From NCBI RefSeq assembly GCF_042767895.1, contig NC_091590.1:5307598-5317597 (forward strand): a stretch of 10,000 nt of DNA, in the 5' to 3' direction. The notes under the pieces were generated by a model. The model was not told the DNA's origin. It saw nothing but the letters and a program-made list of their open reading frames with translations, and did no database searches. The stretch is from Penaeus vannamei (taxonomy: Eukaryota > Arthropoda > Malacostraca > Decapoda > Penaeidae). Positions 1 through 7,734 of the stretch are shown here, in pieces; the stretch's first letter is position 1, and each line of letters begins with the position of its first letter. Position numbers and translations under genes: made by a program.

Positions 1-292
1 TATGAGTATTGTAATTAACTCTGTTATAACACTAAAATTTGCTCTATTGATATGCCTTTAGAAATGTAAAAATATGTAAACAAATGTTTCAATGACGTAC
101 TACGTATACATATATGTATGCATGTAAGTATCTTTACATTAAAGAGAGTTTGAAAGAGAAGGAAAAGATTAAAATAGGAGTTATAAACGAGACCTGGGGG
201 GTTCCAGAATAAAGAACGTGAAAAGATTAAGCAGAATAAAAGAGGGAAGCAGCAAGAGACCGTGTTGGAAAATGTAACAACTGAAAATAGAA
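1..292. other. AT-rich flank, no gene recognised
   Basis: Mostly A/G-rich sequence on the + strand with a small palindromic stretch of ATAC/ATGTAT words near 100-125. It lies directly upstream of recognisable LINE linker sequence and may be more decayed LINE ORF2, but I cannot align any peptide here with confidence. The open frames on the minus strand are Leu/Phe/Ser-rich antisense shadows of purine-rich DNA. Confidence 0.4.
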
Positions 293-1064
293 AGATAGAA
301 AGATATAACAGCAAAGAAGCCATGGATCTCTGAAGTGATGATAAGAAAAATGGATGAAAGGAGGAAATGGAAGAATGTAGTAACGAAGGAAGGCAAAGGA
401 AAGTATAAATAGCTAAATAAGGAATTGTTGGGCGAACAGACAAGAAAAGAGAAGAGTGGTCGAAAGAAAATTGTGAAAATCTAAACAGAAAGGGGAAACC
501 AGATTTATTGCATAATAAGGTAAGGCAACTTTGGAGAACGAAATAGGGGAAGTAATAGAAGCTTTTAAGGATTTCAGGATGAGAATTGAAGCCTTTTGAC
601 GGACGAAGATTACCTCAAGGAAGCTAAACACCGCAGTATTATATGTTAGTGAAAGGAAATGAAAGAATACCTTTGAAGGAGAATTTTGAAATAGCGAAAA
701 TGAGGTAGGTGATGTAGGTAAAAGTCATGGGTATTACGGTAACAATACAGGATTTCAAGAATAGAAAAGCTGTAGGAGTGGATGGTTTACCAGCAAGAGT
801 TTTAAGAGAATTTGGGTGAGGAAGGAGCATCAGAGTTAGATGGAATATGTTAGAAAATTTATGAAGGTGACTGGCCAGCAGAATTCACAAAGGCATAATC
901 ACCTTTGCCAAAGAAAATGCATACCACTGCATGTCCGAGATACAGAACCATGACTTGATTGCGCATGCGTCAAAGATCTTACTTGTATGAGAGGCAAGGC
1001 TAGGGATTACATCACCAAAACACAATTTGGTTTTAAGAGAGCTTATGGTACCGGAGATGCAATC

Positions 1065-1090
1065 GGGGAAGGGGGGGAGGGGGGGGGGCG
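1065..1090 (+). repeat. Poly-G run, G-quadruplex-prone
   Basis: A 26-base run of almost pure G with a few A, starting immediately after the LINE codons for GTGDAI. It marks the left breakpoint of the tract that splits the reverse transcriptase. Confidence 0.8.
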
Positions 1091-1190
1091 TGTTAGGCGG
1101 TCAATAACAGCGTCTCTCACGGAACAGGTGTAGATGGAAGATCGCAGAGAACGTCTAAACTTGCGGCTATAAATGGCACTCTGTTACTGT

Positions 1191-1668
1191 AGAAAGAGAG
1201 GAAGAGAGAGAGGGATGGAAGGAGAGGGTGGGTGAGGGAGATGGAGGGAGAGGGAGGGATGGAGGGAGAGGGAGGTTTGGAGGGAGAGGGTGGGTGAGGG
1301 TGGGATGGAGGGAGAGGGTGGGTGAGGGTGGGATGGAGGGAGAAGGTGGGATGGAGGGAGAGGGAGGGAGAGGGGGATGGAGGGAGAGGATGGGAGAGGG
1401 GGATGGAGGGATGGAAGGATGGGAGAAGGGGATGGAGGGAGAGGAAAGAGAGGGTGGGATGGAGGGAGAGGGTGGGATGGAGGGAGGGATGGAGGGAGAG
1501 GGTGGGATGGAGGGAGAGGGAGGGATGGAGGGAGGGATGGAGGGAGGGATGGAGGGAGAGGGTGGGATGGAGGGAGGGATGGAGGGCGAGGGTAGGAGAG
1601 GGGGTGGGATGAAGGGAGGGATGGAGGGAGAGGGTGGGATGGAGGGAGAGAAAAGAGAGGGTGGGATG
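1191..1668 (+). repeat. Purine (GGGATGGAGGGAGAGGGT)n minisatellite inside the LINE
   Basis: About 480 bases of almost pure G+A on the + strand, with T only inside GGAT and GGGT words. It is built mainly of an 18-bp unit, GGGATGGAGGGAGAGGGT, and a 12-bp unit, GGGATGGAGGGA. Both are multiples of three, so a Met-Glu-Gly-Glu-Gly-Gly frame stays open from 1228 and runs directly into the in-frame RT fragment at 1675. The resulting 192-codon frame is a chimera of repeat and fossil, not a gene. The long homopurine strand with many GGG runs could form triplex (H-DNA) or G-quadruplex structures. Confidence 0.9.
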
Positions 1669-1930
1669 GTGGAGTCAAGGATATGCTCTATGAAATTAGA
1701 CCATGAAAAGCAACTCTATGTCTGCTTTGTAGACTATGAGAAATCTTCTGATATGGTGGACTGGGTCAAGATGCTTGATATTTTGAAAGACCTTGAAATA
1801 GACTAGTGTGGTAGAAGATCGATTTCTTAATTATATATGGTGCAAGAGCCAGTGGTCAGGGTTAGATAAACAGATCCGTGCACAATAGGCAGAGGAGGTT
1901 GACAAGGCTATACACTATACATATATACAT

Positions 1931-1952
1931 TTGTGTGTGTGTGTGTGTATAT

Positions 1953-2048
<96 letters not shown>

Positions 2049-2222
2049 GTATGTGTGTTTGTGTATGTGTGTATGCGTGTGTATGTTTGTGTATACGTGT
2101 GTATGTTTGTGTATGCGTGTGTATGTGTGTGTATGCGTGTGTTTGTGTATATGTGTGTGTATGCGTGTGTTTGTGTATATGTGTATATATATGTGTGTAA
2201 ATATATATATATGTATATATAA
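1931..2222. repeat. Compound microsatellite (GT)n-(AC)n-(AT)37 with a 20-bp GT-rich minisatellite
   Basis: A GT run turns through TATATA into an AC run (about 1932-1962), a perfect hairpin. An uninterrupted (AT)37 follows at 1963-2036, then a GT-rich tail. Inside the tail a 20-bp unit of the type GTATGCGTGTGTATGTTTGT repeats in exact register at 2071, 2091, 2111 and 2131. A 28-bp version starts at 2131 and 2159. The array removes the LINE just after the GRGVRQG motif. Open frames across it encode only Ile-Tyr, Val-Cys or Thr-His strings. Confidence 0.95.
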
Positions 2223-2365
2223 ATACAGACACTCACTTTACCCACACTTACTTGCACCCTTATACACACATACGAACATCTTTCCCATTCTAATCACTAT
2301 TGACAATGTCATCAATACAGCCTCTGTCACCCTGACGTTTATTGCAGTCGCTAGGATCTGATGGC
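2223..2365. other. Unique-looking spacer, nothing recognised
   Basis: Mixed-composition DNA between the GT/TA array and the tandem duplication. A short open frame on the + strand (TASVTLTFIAVARI, ending at 2360) is hydrophobic but matches no family I know. No continuation of the LINE reverse transcriptase was found here. Confidence 0.35.
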
Positions 2366-2559
2366 AACTGAGGAATCGCATATGGCAGGAATTTCTCTTC
2401 AAATTCTTTGTTTTTTTTATTATTAGAAGAAAATGTGTCCGTCTAGACAGCATATAACAATCACTCAAATATAACACAAAGCCAGAATAATAACCCTCAA
2501 ACAAGCACACTCACACAGAAAACAATAATAAATAAATAAAAATAAAATAAAATAAATAA
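2366..2559 (+). repeat. Tandem duplication, copy 1
   Basis: This copy opens with AACTGAGGAA (2366). Its core at 2413-2491 starts with a T run and TATTATTAGAAGAAAATG, and ends in GCCAGAATAAT. It matches the second copy without a gap at a constant offset of 183 bp, with about ten mismatches over 79 bases. The 3' part is an A-rich tail of AAATA words, so the unit looks like a short interspersed element with an A-rich end that has been duplicated in tandem. Confidence 0.75.
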
Positions 2560-2760
2560 AACTGAGGAACACATGAACACCAAACACACAAAGACTTTTT
2601 TATTATTAGAAGAAAATGTATCCGTCTGGACAGCAAATTACAATCACTCAAATATAAGGCAAAGCCAGAATAATCTTCAGACAAAATCATACAAAAAAAC
2701 AACTAAAAAAGCAGAGGAAGTCATAACAATCCCCTTCAAACAAAAACACACAAGAAAACA
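2560..2760 (+). repeat. Tandem duplication, copy 2
   Basis: This copy opens with ACTGAGGAAC (2561), has its core at 2596-2674, and ends in an A-rich tail. The matching minus-strand readings of the two cores (YSGFVLYLSDC against YSGFALYLSDC) are similar only because the DNA is duplicated; neither continues into a recognisable protein. A further weak repeat of the opening block, GCAGAGGAAGTCATAACAAT, begins at 2711 and suggests a third, more decayed unit. Confidence 0.72.
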
Positions 2761-2793
2761 ATTAAAAAACAAAAGTCTGAACAACATCCTTTC

Positions 2794-2860
2794 AAAAAAA
2801 AAAAAAAAAATAATAATAATAATAATAAAAAAAAATAAAAAAGTAATAAATAAATAAATA
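2794..2860 (+). repeat. A-rich and (AAT)n/(AAAT)n simple repeat
   Basis: A run of 17 A at 2794-2810, then TAA/AAT triplets and AAAT tetramers. It resembles the A-rich tails of the preceding duplicated units and may be the expanded tail of another copy. Confidence 0.85.
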
Positions 2861-2893
2861 AACACCCAAACACGCAATGAACTTACAATCCCC

Positions 2894-3001
<108 letters not shown>

Positions 3002-3081
3002 AAGACAGAGAGCGAGAGAAAGAGAGAAAGACACACAAAGAGATAGAGAGAAAGACAGACAGACAGACAGAGGAACACACG

Positions 3082-3283
3082 AGCACCCAAACCCGCAACG
3101 ACCTCCCCTCCAGCGCCCTCCTCCCCGCCATCGCCACGGCAGGAGTCCGCCTCGCCCGTGCACGGGAGGCGTCGGGACGGACCGCTGCCACCATTGTCTC
3201 TCGCGGGAGACGGGCCCGCGTGGTCGATACCATAGAGCGAGAGACAGGGGCGCTTCGGGCTTGCCTTCGCTCCTTCTCGTAGA
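3082..3283 (+). other. CpG-dense GC-rich island with an open frame; possible exon or gene remnant
   Basis: About 200 bases of strongly GC-rich DNA with roughly 25 CpG dinucleotides by my count, in an otherwise AT-rich window. One + strand frame runs without a stop from 2881 to the TAG at 3281-3283. Its GC-rich part (from 3097) gives about 61 residues rich in Ala and Arg with mostly G or C at third positions, including GVRLARAREASGRTAATIV and TIERETGALRACLRSFS. There is no ATG in this frame and no clear splice acceptor, because the upstream DNA is a purine microsatellite. Other frames on both strands are also open here, as expected of GC-rich DNA. It could be a terminal exon, a processed gene remnant, a CpG-island promoter or just a GC-rich repeat; I do not recognise the peptide. 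Confidence 0.35.
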
Positions 3284-3670
3284 TGGTGGTGATGGTGGTG
3301 ATGAGAGTGATGGTTATGGTGATGGTGGTGATGATAGTGATGGTTATGGTGATGGTGGTGATGATGATAATGATTATTTTTAAGGTGATGATGGTGGTGA
3401 TGATAGTGATGGTGATGGTGGTGATGATAGTGATGGTTATGATAATGGTTATTATTAGGGTTATGGGGATGATAATGATGATTGTGAGGATGATAATAAT
3501 TATTAAGGTGATGGTGATGGTGATGATAACGGAGATGATAATAAGAAGGCCAATAATCACAATGAGAATGAGATGATGATAATGATGATTATTATTAAGA
3601 TGATAATGATTATGATGGTGATGGTGATGGTGATGATGATAATGATAAGACCAATAATCATAATGAGAAT
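3284..3670 (+). repeat. (GAT/GGT)n array with 30-bp and 24-bp minisatellite units
   Basis: Degenerate GAT, GGT and AAT triplets. A 30-bp unit that reads as DGGDDSDGYG repeats at 3291, 3321 and 3351. A 24-bp unit starting GATGGTGGTGATGATAGTGA repeats exactly at 3390 and 3414. The tract then degrades to GATAAT words. The acidic frame entering from the GC island stops at 3381. Confidence 0.92.
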
Positions 3671-4126
3671 GATAAGAGACAATACTAAAAAGACCAATAA
3701 TTATTACAATAATAATACAAATAACGATCAGACCAAATTACGAAAATAATGTTAATAACATCAACATTAAAATAAAACAATGAAACGACACACATACAAG
3801 ACTTACGTAAAACTGGCTTTAAAAAGATAAATAAAAAACTCCTGCTGAATAGATTAACAACAAAATAAAGCCACATGTTCTTCCACGCCTGACTGTCATG
3901 CAGGTGACTCACGATGGACATGTCATGAGTAGCTTGACTTCATGACACTCCCTATGGGTTTTGGGTTTTTAAGGCGCGGATTAAACCGAAGGAGAATAGA
4001 GTGGCGGGTTTGTTGTGGTGTGTTTGTTTGTATATTTCTTATCGTGGGGATTGGGATAATCAAGATGATAATCGGGATATTGTCCATTATGATAACTACG
4101 TTTCATTAGTTTAATTGATAGTTGTT
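3671..4126. other. AT-rich intergenic DNA, nothing recognised
   Basis: Low-complexity AT-rich DNA up to about 3800, then more mixed sequence. I see no splice-bounded exon, RNA gene or element end. A minus-strand open frame of 78 codons (3685-3921) has no recognisable motif and sits in AT-rich DNA. Confidence 0.4.
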
Positions 4127-4370
4127 TTTGTTATTATTATTGTTGCTTCTGCTAACTTTTAATGTTTTTTTCCCTCATTATTATTATCTTTATATATGCA
4201 TTAGCATTGCCAGTATTTTTCCAATTGTTTTATTTGTTATTATTATATAGTCAGTGTTATTATTATTTCATCATGATCATTATCATAATCCTGATCGTCA
4301 TCAGCATTATTATTATTACTATTATCATAATTATTATTGTTTTTGTTATTATTATCACGCTTACATTTTC
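4127..4370 (+). repeat. Degenerate (ATT/ATC)n repeat
   Basis: Runs of TTATTATTA, ATCATTATC and related triplets broken by short unique patches. The frame across it encodes a hydrophobic Ile-rich string that comes from the triplet repeat and should not be read as membrane segments. Confidence 0.85.
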
Positions 4371-4692
4371 ATAGAATGTATAGATCTTCCCATTCTGTTC
4401 AATGTGTTATCACAAATTGTATAGAATGGTCTGACTTTTTAATCAAAGTTATTCCCCATAATGTTAAAATTGCCACATTTCCCTCTTTAGGATATGTAGT
4501 GCCTTTATTACCATTACCATATATGCACAGCGATCCCCATAATGTTCCACGTATCACCGTGTCACTGTAATCGTATCGACAGTTCTTCGAAATCTGTAAG
4601 CTCACGGTATTAATACGAAAGACAGTGTAGACGAAATAAGAAGCTTAGAATGACTGTCTTCTGGCAACTTCAAGGGCTTCGTGGAGTAGCTG
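4371..4692. other. Mixed-composition spacer, no gene supported
   Basis: Sequence of ordinary complexity. The 13-mer TCCCCATAATGTT occurs twice, about 82 bp apart, near 4451 and 4533. A CCATTCT/AGAATGG pair near 4390-4430 could form a small hairpin. Short frames on both strands cover it (4337-4570 plus, 4399-4605 minus) with no family motif. Confidence 0.4.
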
Positions 4693-4790
4693 TGACGTCT
4701 GGATTTTGACTTCCTTTGTTTACATTCAGTCAGCTGATGTCGATGACGTTTGGATTTTGACTTTGTTTACATCCAGTCAGCTGATGTCGA
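4693..4790 (+). repeat. Tandem duplication (51 + 47 bp) with regulatory-like words
   Basis: Copy 1 (4693-4743) and copy 2 (4744-4790) abut exactly and differ by a 4-base indel plus two substitutions. Each contains TGACGT (CRE/ATF-like), TGTTTAC (forkhead-like) and CAGCTG (E-box) in the same order. A degraded third block, TGTTTACATCTGAGGCTGAT, begins at 4821. The word matches are seen; any regulatory role is inference, since no nearby gene or TATA element is visible. Confidence 0.82.
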
Positions 4791-4926
4791 GAAGGTACGG
4801 AGGGGAGCGTGGGGGATGTATGTTTACATCTGAGGCTGATCCTGTGCTATGGGTATTGGAGGGTGTGTTGTATCTCATTTGCTCGTGTGTGTGTGTGTGG
4901 ATGTGTGGAGGTGGATCTTAATCTTT

Positions 4927-4930
<4 letters not shown>

Positions 4931-5001
<71 letters not shown>
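4931..5001 (+). repeat. (CT)n microsatellite
   Basis: An uninterrupted TC run of about 71 bases that merges into CCCTCCCATCCTCCC. It is polypyrimidine on the + strand. Frames across it give Leu-Ser or Arg-Glu strings. Confidence 0.97.
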
Positions 5002-5002
<1 letters not shown>

Positions 5003-5272
5003 CTCCCATCCTCCCTCTTTCTCTCTGTTATTCATTCCCTCTGTAATACAATTTCGGGAGATAAGCATTTCCTGTAGCTCATTTTTGCAACAGAAAATAT
5101 TCCAGTAAAGATGCGTATCTCTTAGTAGAACTCTTTGAACTGCTCCAATGGCATCGCGCTACGTTCTCTGCATCGCATGGAGATTCAACATTTTTTTTCA
5201 GATACGCTTTTCCTGTTTGTTGAAGTATTTCGCAAAATAAAAGTCTTTAAAATAGATTCCGTGATTTCTTCA
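5002..5272. other. Unique-looking spacer, nothing recognised
   Basis: Ordinary-complexity DNA between the CT tract and the GATAAT array. I see no exon, RNA gene or repeat boundary in it. Confidence 0.35.
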
Positions 5273-5580
5273 TTGATACATTGATAATGATGATGATATT
5301 GATAATATTGATAATGACATTAAAAATTATATTAATGGTAATGATAACAATAATGATAATGATGATAAAAATGATATTGATTATGATAATGATAATAATG
5401 ATATTGATAACGATAATAATAAAGATAATGAAAAGAATCACAGTAACAATAACAAAATTAATAACAATAAGAACAATAATAATGATTATAATAATTTATC
5501 AAAAACAGTAATAATGATTATAGTAATAGTAATAATGATAATAATAATGATAATGCTAACAATATTAATGATACTAATAA
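5273..5580 (+). repeat. Degenerate (GATAAT)n / (AAT)n array
   Basis: Interspersed GATAAT, GATGAT, GATATT and AATAAT words with no perfect long unit. The frames on both strands (Met-Ile-rich plus, Ile-rich minus) are products of the triplet repeat. Confidence 0.88.
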
Positions 5581-6139
5581 CAAAACAGACAAAAGACGCC
5601 ATAGATTACAATTTTGTATTAAACAACATCATTAACTGCGCGATAGATAATAATGAAATATTGATGAAATATTTATATAGAGAGAAAAAACTTCAAAGCA
5701 CTCCGTTGTTATAGATATAAAAACACTATAAATCATTATTTGGACACAAGGCAGAACATGCAATCTATTTTTTCCGTTCTGTTGAAGAAAAAAATAAAAT
5801 AAAATTGCATTTAGACATAAAACTGTATGTTATAGGGTTGTATTTCGGTCCAGAACTGAAAACTTGCCAAACTGTCGTAATATATTTAGAGGCGCAATTA
5901 AACACTTTAGTTATTAATAGAACTCTATTTGCATACAGAAAATGACTGCATGATGTGTTATGTATGGTATCTAAAACAATACTTTACTGAATGTGAACTT
6001 CCAACGCATATTAAATACTGTATCTGGCGAATTCGTGGGAATAAATGTCAATTTGTATTTTCATTCTTTTATCCCAGTAATGCTTTTATGAAGTATTTTG
6101 ACGCGTGGAATGTCAAGCTGGGAAAAATGACATCAAAAC

Positions 6140-6142
<3 letters not shown>
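5581..6142. other. AT-rich spacer without a supported gene
   Basis: Moderately complex DNA. A + strand frame (5929 onward) gives about 55 residues of mixed composition before it enters the TA repeat. It lacks a plausible end, since it terminates only beyond the microsatellite, and shows no known motif. I do not call it coding. Confidence 0.4.
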
Positions 6143-6238
<96 letters not shown>

Positions 6239-6249
6239 GGATAGGGAAT

Positions 6250-6296
<47 letters not shown>

Positions 6297-6299
6297 CAT

Positions 6300-6348
<49 letters not shown>

Positions 6349-6417
6349 TATATACATATATATATATATTTATATATATATATATATTTTTTTCTTTTTA
6401 ATAGGGAATAGGTATAT
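6143..6417 (+). repeat. (TA)n-T-run block duplicated at 160 bp
   Basis: A TA tract with a single CT interruption (6143-6223) is followed by 15 T and ATAGGGAATAGGTATAT (6241-6257). More TA and CA repeat follows, then a second T run and the same 17 bases at 6401-6417. The exact 160-bp offset shows that a T-run/GGGAATAGG/TA module was duplicated together with its microsatellite. Confidence 0.9.
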
Positions 6418-6652
6418 TTTTTCCTTGTTCGCCTTAAAAGGAGCTCAAGTATTTGACTCCGTTCGTATTTTGAACTCGTAAGCGTCGCGTCGAGTTCGAG
6501 TTAATACTTATACTCGAGTGTCATCGTATTTCTTAATTCCTCGAGCTGATGATATTATGTCTCGCTGTAATTCACTAAAGATGGATATCACTTATATCTG
6601 AGAGAATTATCGTTTGACTTTATGAACACCAGCACTCTTTCCTCTCACATTC
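6418..6652. other. Spacer rich in TCGAG words
   Basis: Mixed DNA with several CTCGAG/CGAGTT words. A 7-bp inverted pair GAACTCG/CGAGTTC at 6472-6478 and 6491-6497 could form a stem with a 12-base loop. No tRNA or SINE box pair could be completed around it. Confidence 0.4.
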
Positions 6653-6752
6653 ACCCCTCCCTCCTCTCCCTCTACCCTCCTCCCTCTCCCTCCACCCTTC
6701 ACCCTCTCCCTCTCCCTCCACCCTCCCCCCTCTCCCTCCTCCCCTCCCCTTC
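6653..6752 (+). repeat. Polypyrimidine (CCCT/CCTCC)n tract
   Basis: About 100 bases of nearly pure C+T made of CCCTCTCCCTCC-type words, approximately the complement of the purine array at 1191-1668. It is triplex-prone; frames across it encode Gly-Glu-Arg repeats on the minus strand. Confidence 0.92.
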
Positions 6753-7103
6753 ACGTTGAACGAAAAATAATGAAACGAAATCGTCTCTGCTTCCAATTTC
6801 TATTCGCTGGAAAATGTATTGGCTCCTCTTGGGTGTCTGATTCATCCGAACACTCGATCCGGATACAGAAACGTTCTTCACTTCATTCTGCTTCCGGTGG
6901 TATTGATGGAAAATAGATGAAGGGCGTTTGTGTTTTCATTTGACGGGAGAAAAGATTAGTCGCTTTCCAGATTTCTCTCTTTTTCTTTCTTTCTGTTTTA
7001 TCTCTGGCGTTTCATAAGATTCATTATACAGAAACTCTGGCCAAGAGATATTTCGATAGCAAGTATAATATCCAAATGATCGGATACATACATATATATA
7101 CAG
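6753..7103. other. Unique-looking spacer, nothing recognised
   Basis: Sequence of normal complexity. The minus-strand frame over 6750-6881 gives about 40 mixed residues before it runs into the pyrimidine tract, with no motif I know. A second minus-strand frame (6936-7172) ends in duplicated repeat DNA. I find no gene support. Confidence 0.35.
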
Positions 7104-7195
7104 ACATTCATACTTACTGAGACACACACCCGCGTGGTAGGTAGATAGTGATACATTCATACTAACACACACCGTTCGACAGGTAGATAGTGAAT
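7104..7195 (+). repeat. Short tandem duplication of about 45-48 bp
   Basis: Both copies start with ACATTCATACT (7104 and 7153), contain an ACACACACC block and end in AGGTAGATAGTGA. They differ by small indels and substitutions in the middle (CGCGTGGT against GTTCGACA). Confidence 0.72.
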
Positions 7196-7275
7196 AGATA
7201 AACTGATAGATATAGACAAAAATATAAATTGATCAACAGATATACAGATAAATCAACAGATAATCAGATAGAGTT

Positions 7276-7684
7276 ACATAAACAAACATTGATATACTCA
7301 AAGACAGATATACACGTTAAACAGATTTAGACATAAACAAACATTGATATAATCAAACCTAGATATGCACATTAAACAGATTTAGACATGAACAAACAGT
7401 GATATACTCAAAGATAGATAAACACATTAAACAGATTTAGACATGAACAAATATTAATATACCCAAAGATAAACATACACATTAAGCAGATTTAGACATG
7501 AACAAACATTGATATACTCAAAGCTAAACATACACATTAAGCAGATTTAGACATGAACAAACACTGATATACTCAAAGATAGATATACACATTAAACAGA
7601 TTTAGACATAAACAAACACTGATATACTCAAAGACAGATATACACATTAAACAGACTTAGACATAAACATCAACATTTGAAGAG
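7276..7684 (+). repeat. 55-bp minisatellite, seven full units plus a partial
   Basis: Units start at 7276, 7331, 7386, 7441, 7496, 7551 and 7606, with a degraded partial at 7661. The landmark CAGATTTAGACAT recurs every 55 bp at 7322, 7377, 7432, 7487, 7542, 7597 and 7652, with no indel in the array. Units differ by a few substitutions, some shared by neighbours: TAAGCAGA and AAACAT are found only in the fourth and fifth units, which suggests that short blocks were duplicated together. The period is not a multiple of three and the frames carry stops, so it is not coding. A degenerate GATA-rich stretch (7190-7275) precedes it and may be its decayed edge. Confidence 0.96.
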
Positions 7685-7734
7685 AAACAGACAGCCGAAG
7701 AGAACGCGACCTAGAAAACCAGATTAACCAAGTC

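Larger units (their letters stand above)
293..1920 (+). mobile_element. Decayed non-LTR retrotransposon (LINE) ORF2: linker and reverse transcriptase fragments
   Basis: This is a dead copy of a LINE ORF2, read in order on the + strand through several frames. The endonuclease-RT linker shows KKPWISEVMIRKMDERRKWK (from 314), then after a stop and a frame change REEWSKENC...RKGKPDLLHNKVRQL (439-546). RT motifs follow: FKNRKAVGVDGLPARVLREFG (about 754-816), KIYEGDWPAEFTKA and SPLPKK...PRYRTMT (815-955), LIAHASKILL (955-984) and QFGFKRAYGTGDAI (1023-1064). After a purine array the same gene resumes at 1675 with YVCFVDYEKSSDMVDW, which keeps the motif A aspartate (codon 1732-1734). It continues past in-frame stops at 1804, 1831, 1867 and 1900 with RRSI, LYMVQEPVVRVR and DPCTIGRGG(stop)QG, the decayed form of the GRGVRQGC motif. 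The YADD catalytic box and the 3' end are absent, cut off by the GT/TA repeat. The motif order and wording resemble the RTE/BovB-type LINEs often labelled craniofacial development protein 2-like; that clade call is from memory and tentative. The copy cannot be active. Confidence 0.88.

Noticed and set aside
24..443. 139-codon minus-strand Leu/Phe/Ser-rich frame
   Set aside because: It is antisense to purine-rich DNA whose 3' part encodes the LINE linker on the plus strand, so it is a shadow.
2238..2702. Two minus-strand frames sharing SGF.LYLSDC, suggesting a duplicated gene
   Set aside because: The similarity follows from the DNA duplication with 183-bp offset. The frames diverge completely outside it and carry no family motif.
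4162..4374. Apparent membrane protein of 70 residues
   Set aside because: The hydrophobicity comes from the ATT/ATC triplet repeat, and no motif or gene structure is present.
4451..4546. Repeated 13-mer TCCCCATAATGTT
   Set aside because: The similarity does not extend beyond the 13-mer into the flanks, so chance or very old duplication cannot be separated.
5929..6411. 160-codon plus-strand frame
   Set aside because: The first ~70 residues are unremarkable and the rest is translated TA repeat. There is no terminus or exon boundary to support coding.
6472..6510. Possible tRNA-derived SINE B box (GTTCGAGTT)
   Set aside because: The terminal C of the B-box consensus is missing and no matching A box lies at the expected distance upstream.
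7276..7684. CRISPR-like array, because of the regular 55-bp spacing
   Set aside because: The whole 55-bp unit is repeated with no unique spacers and the context is eukaryotic, so it is a minisatellite.
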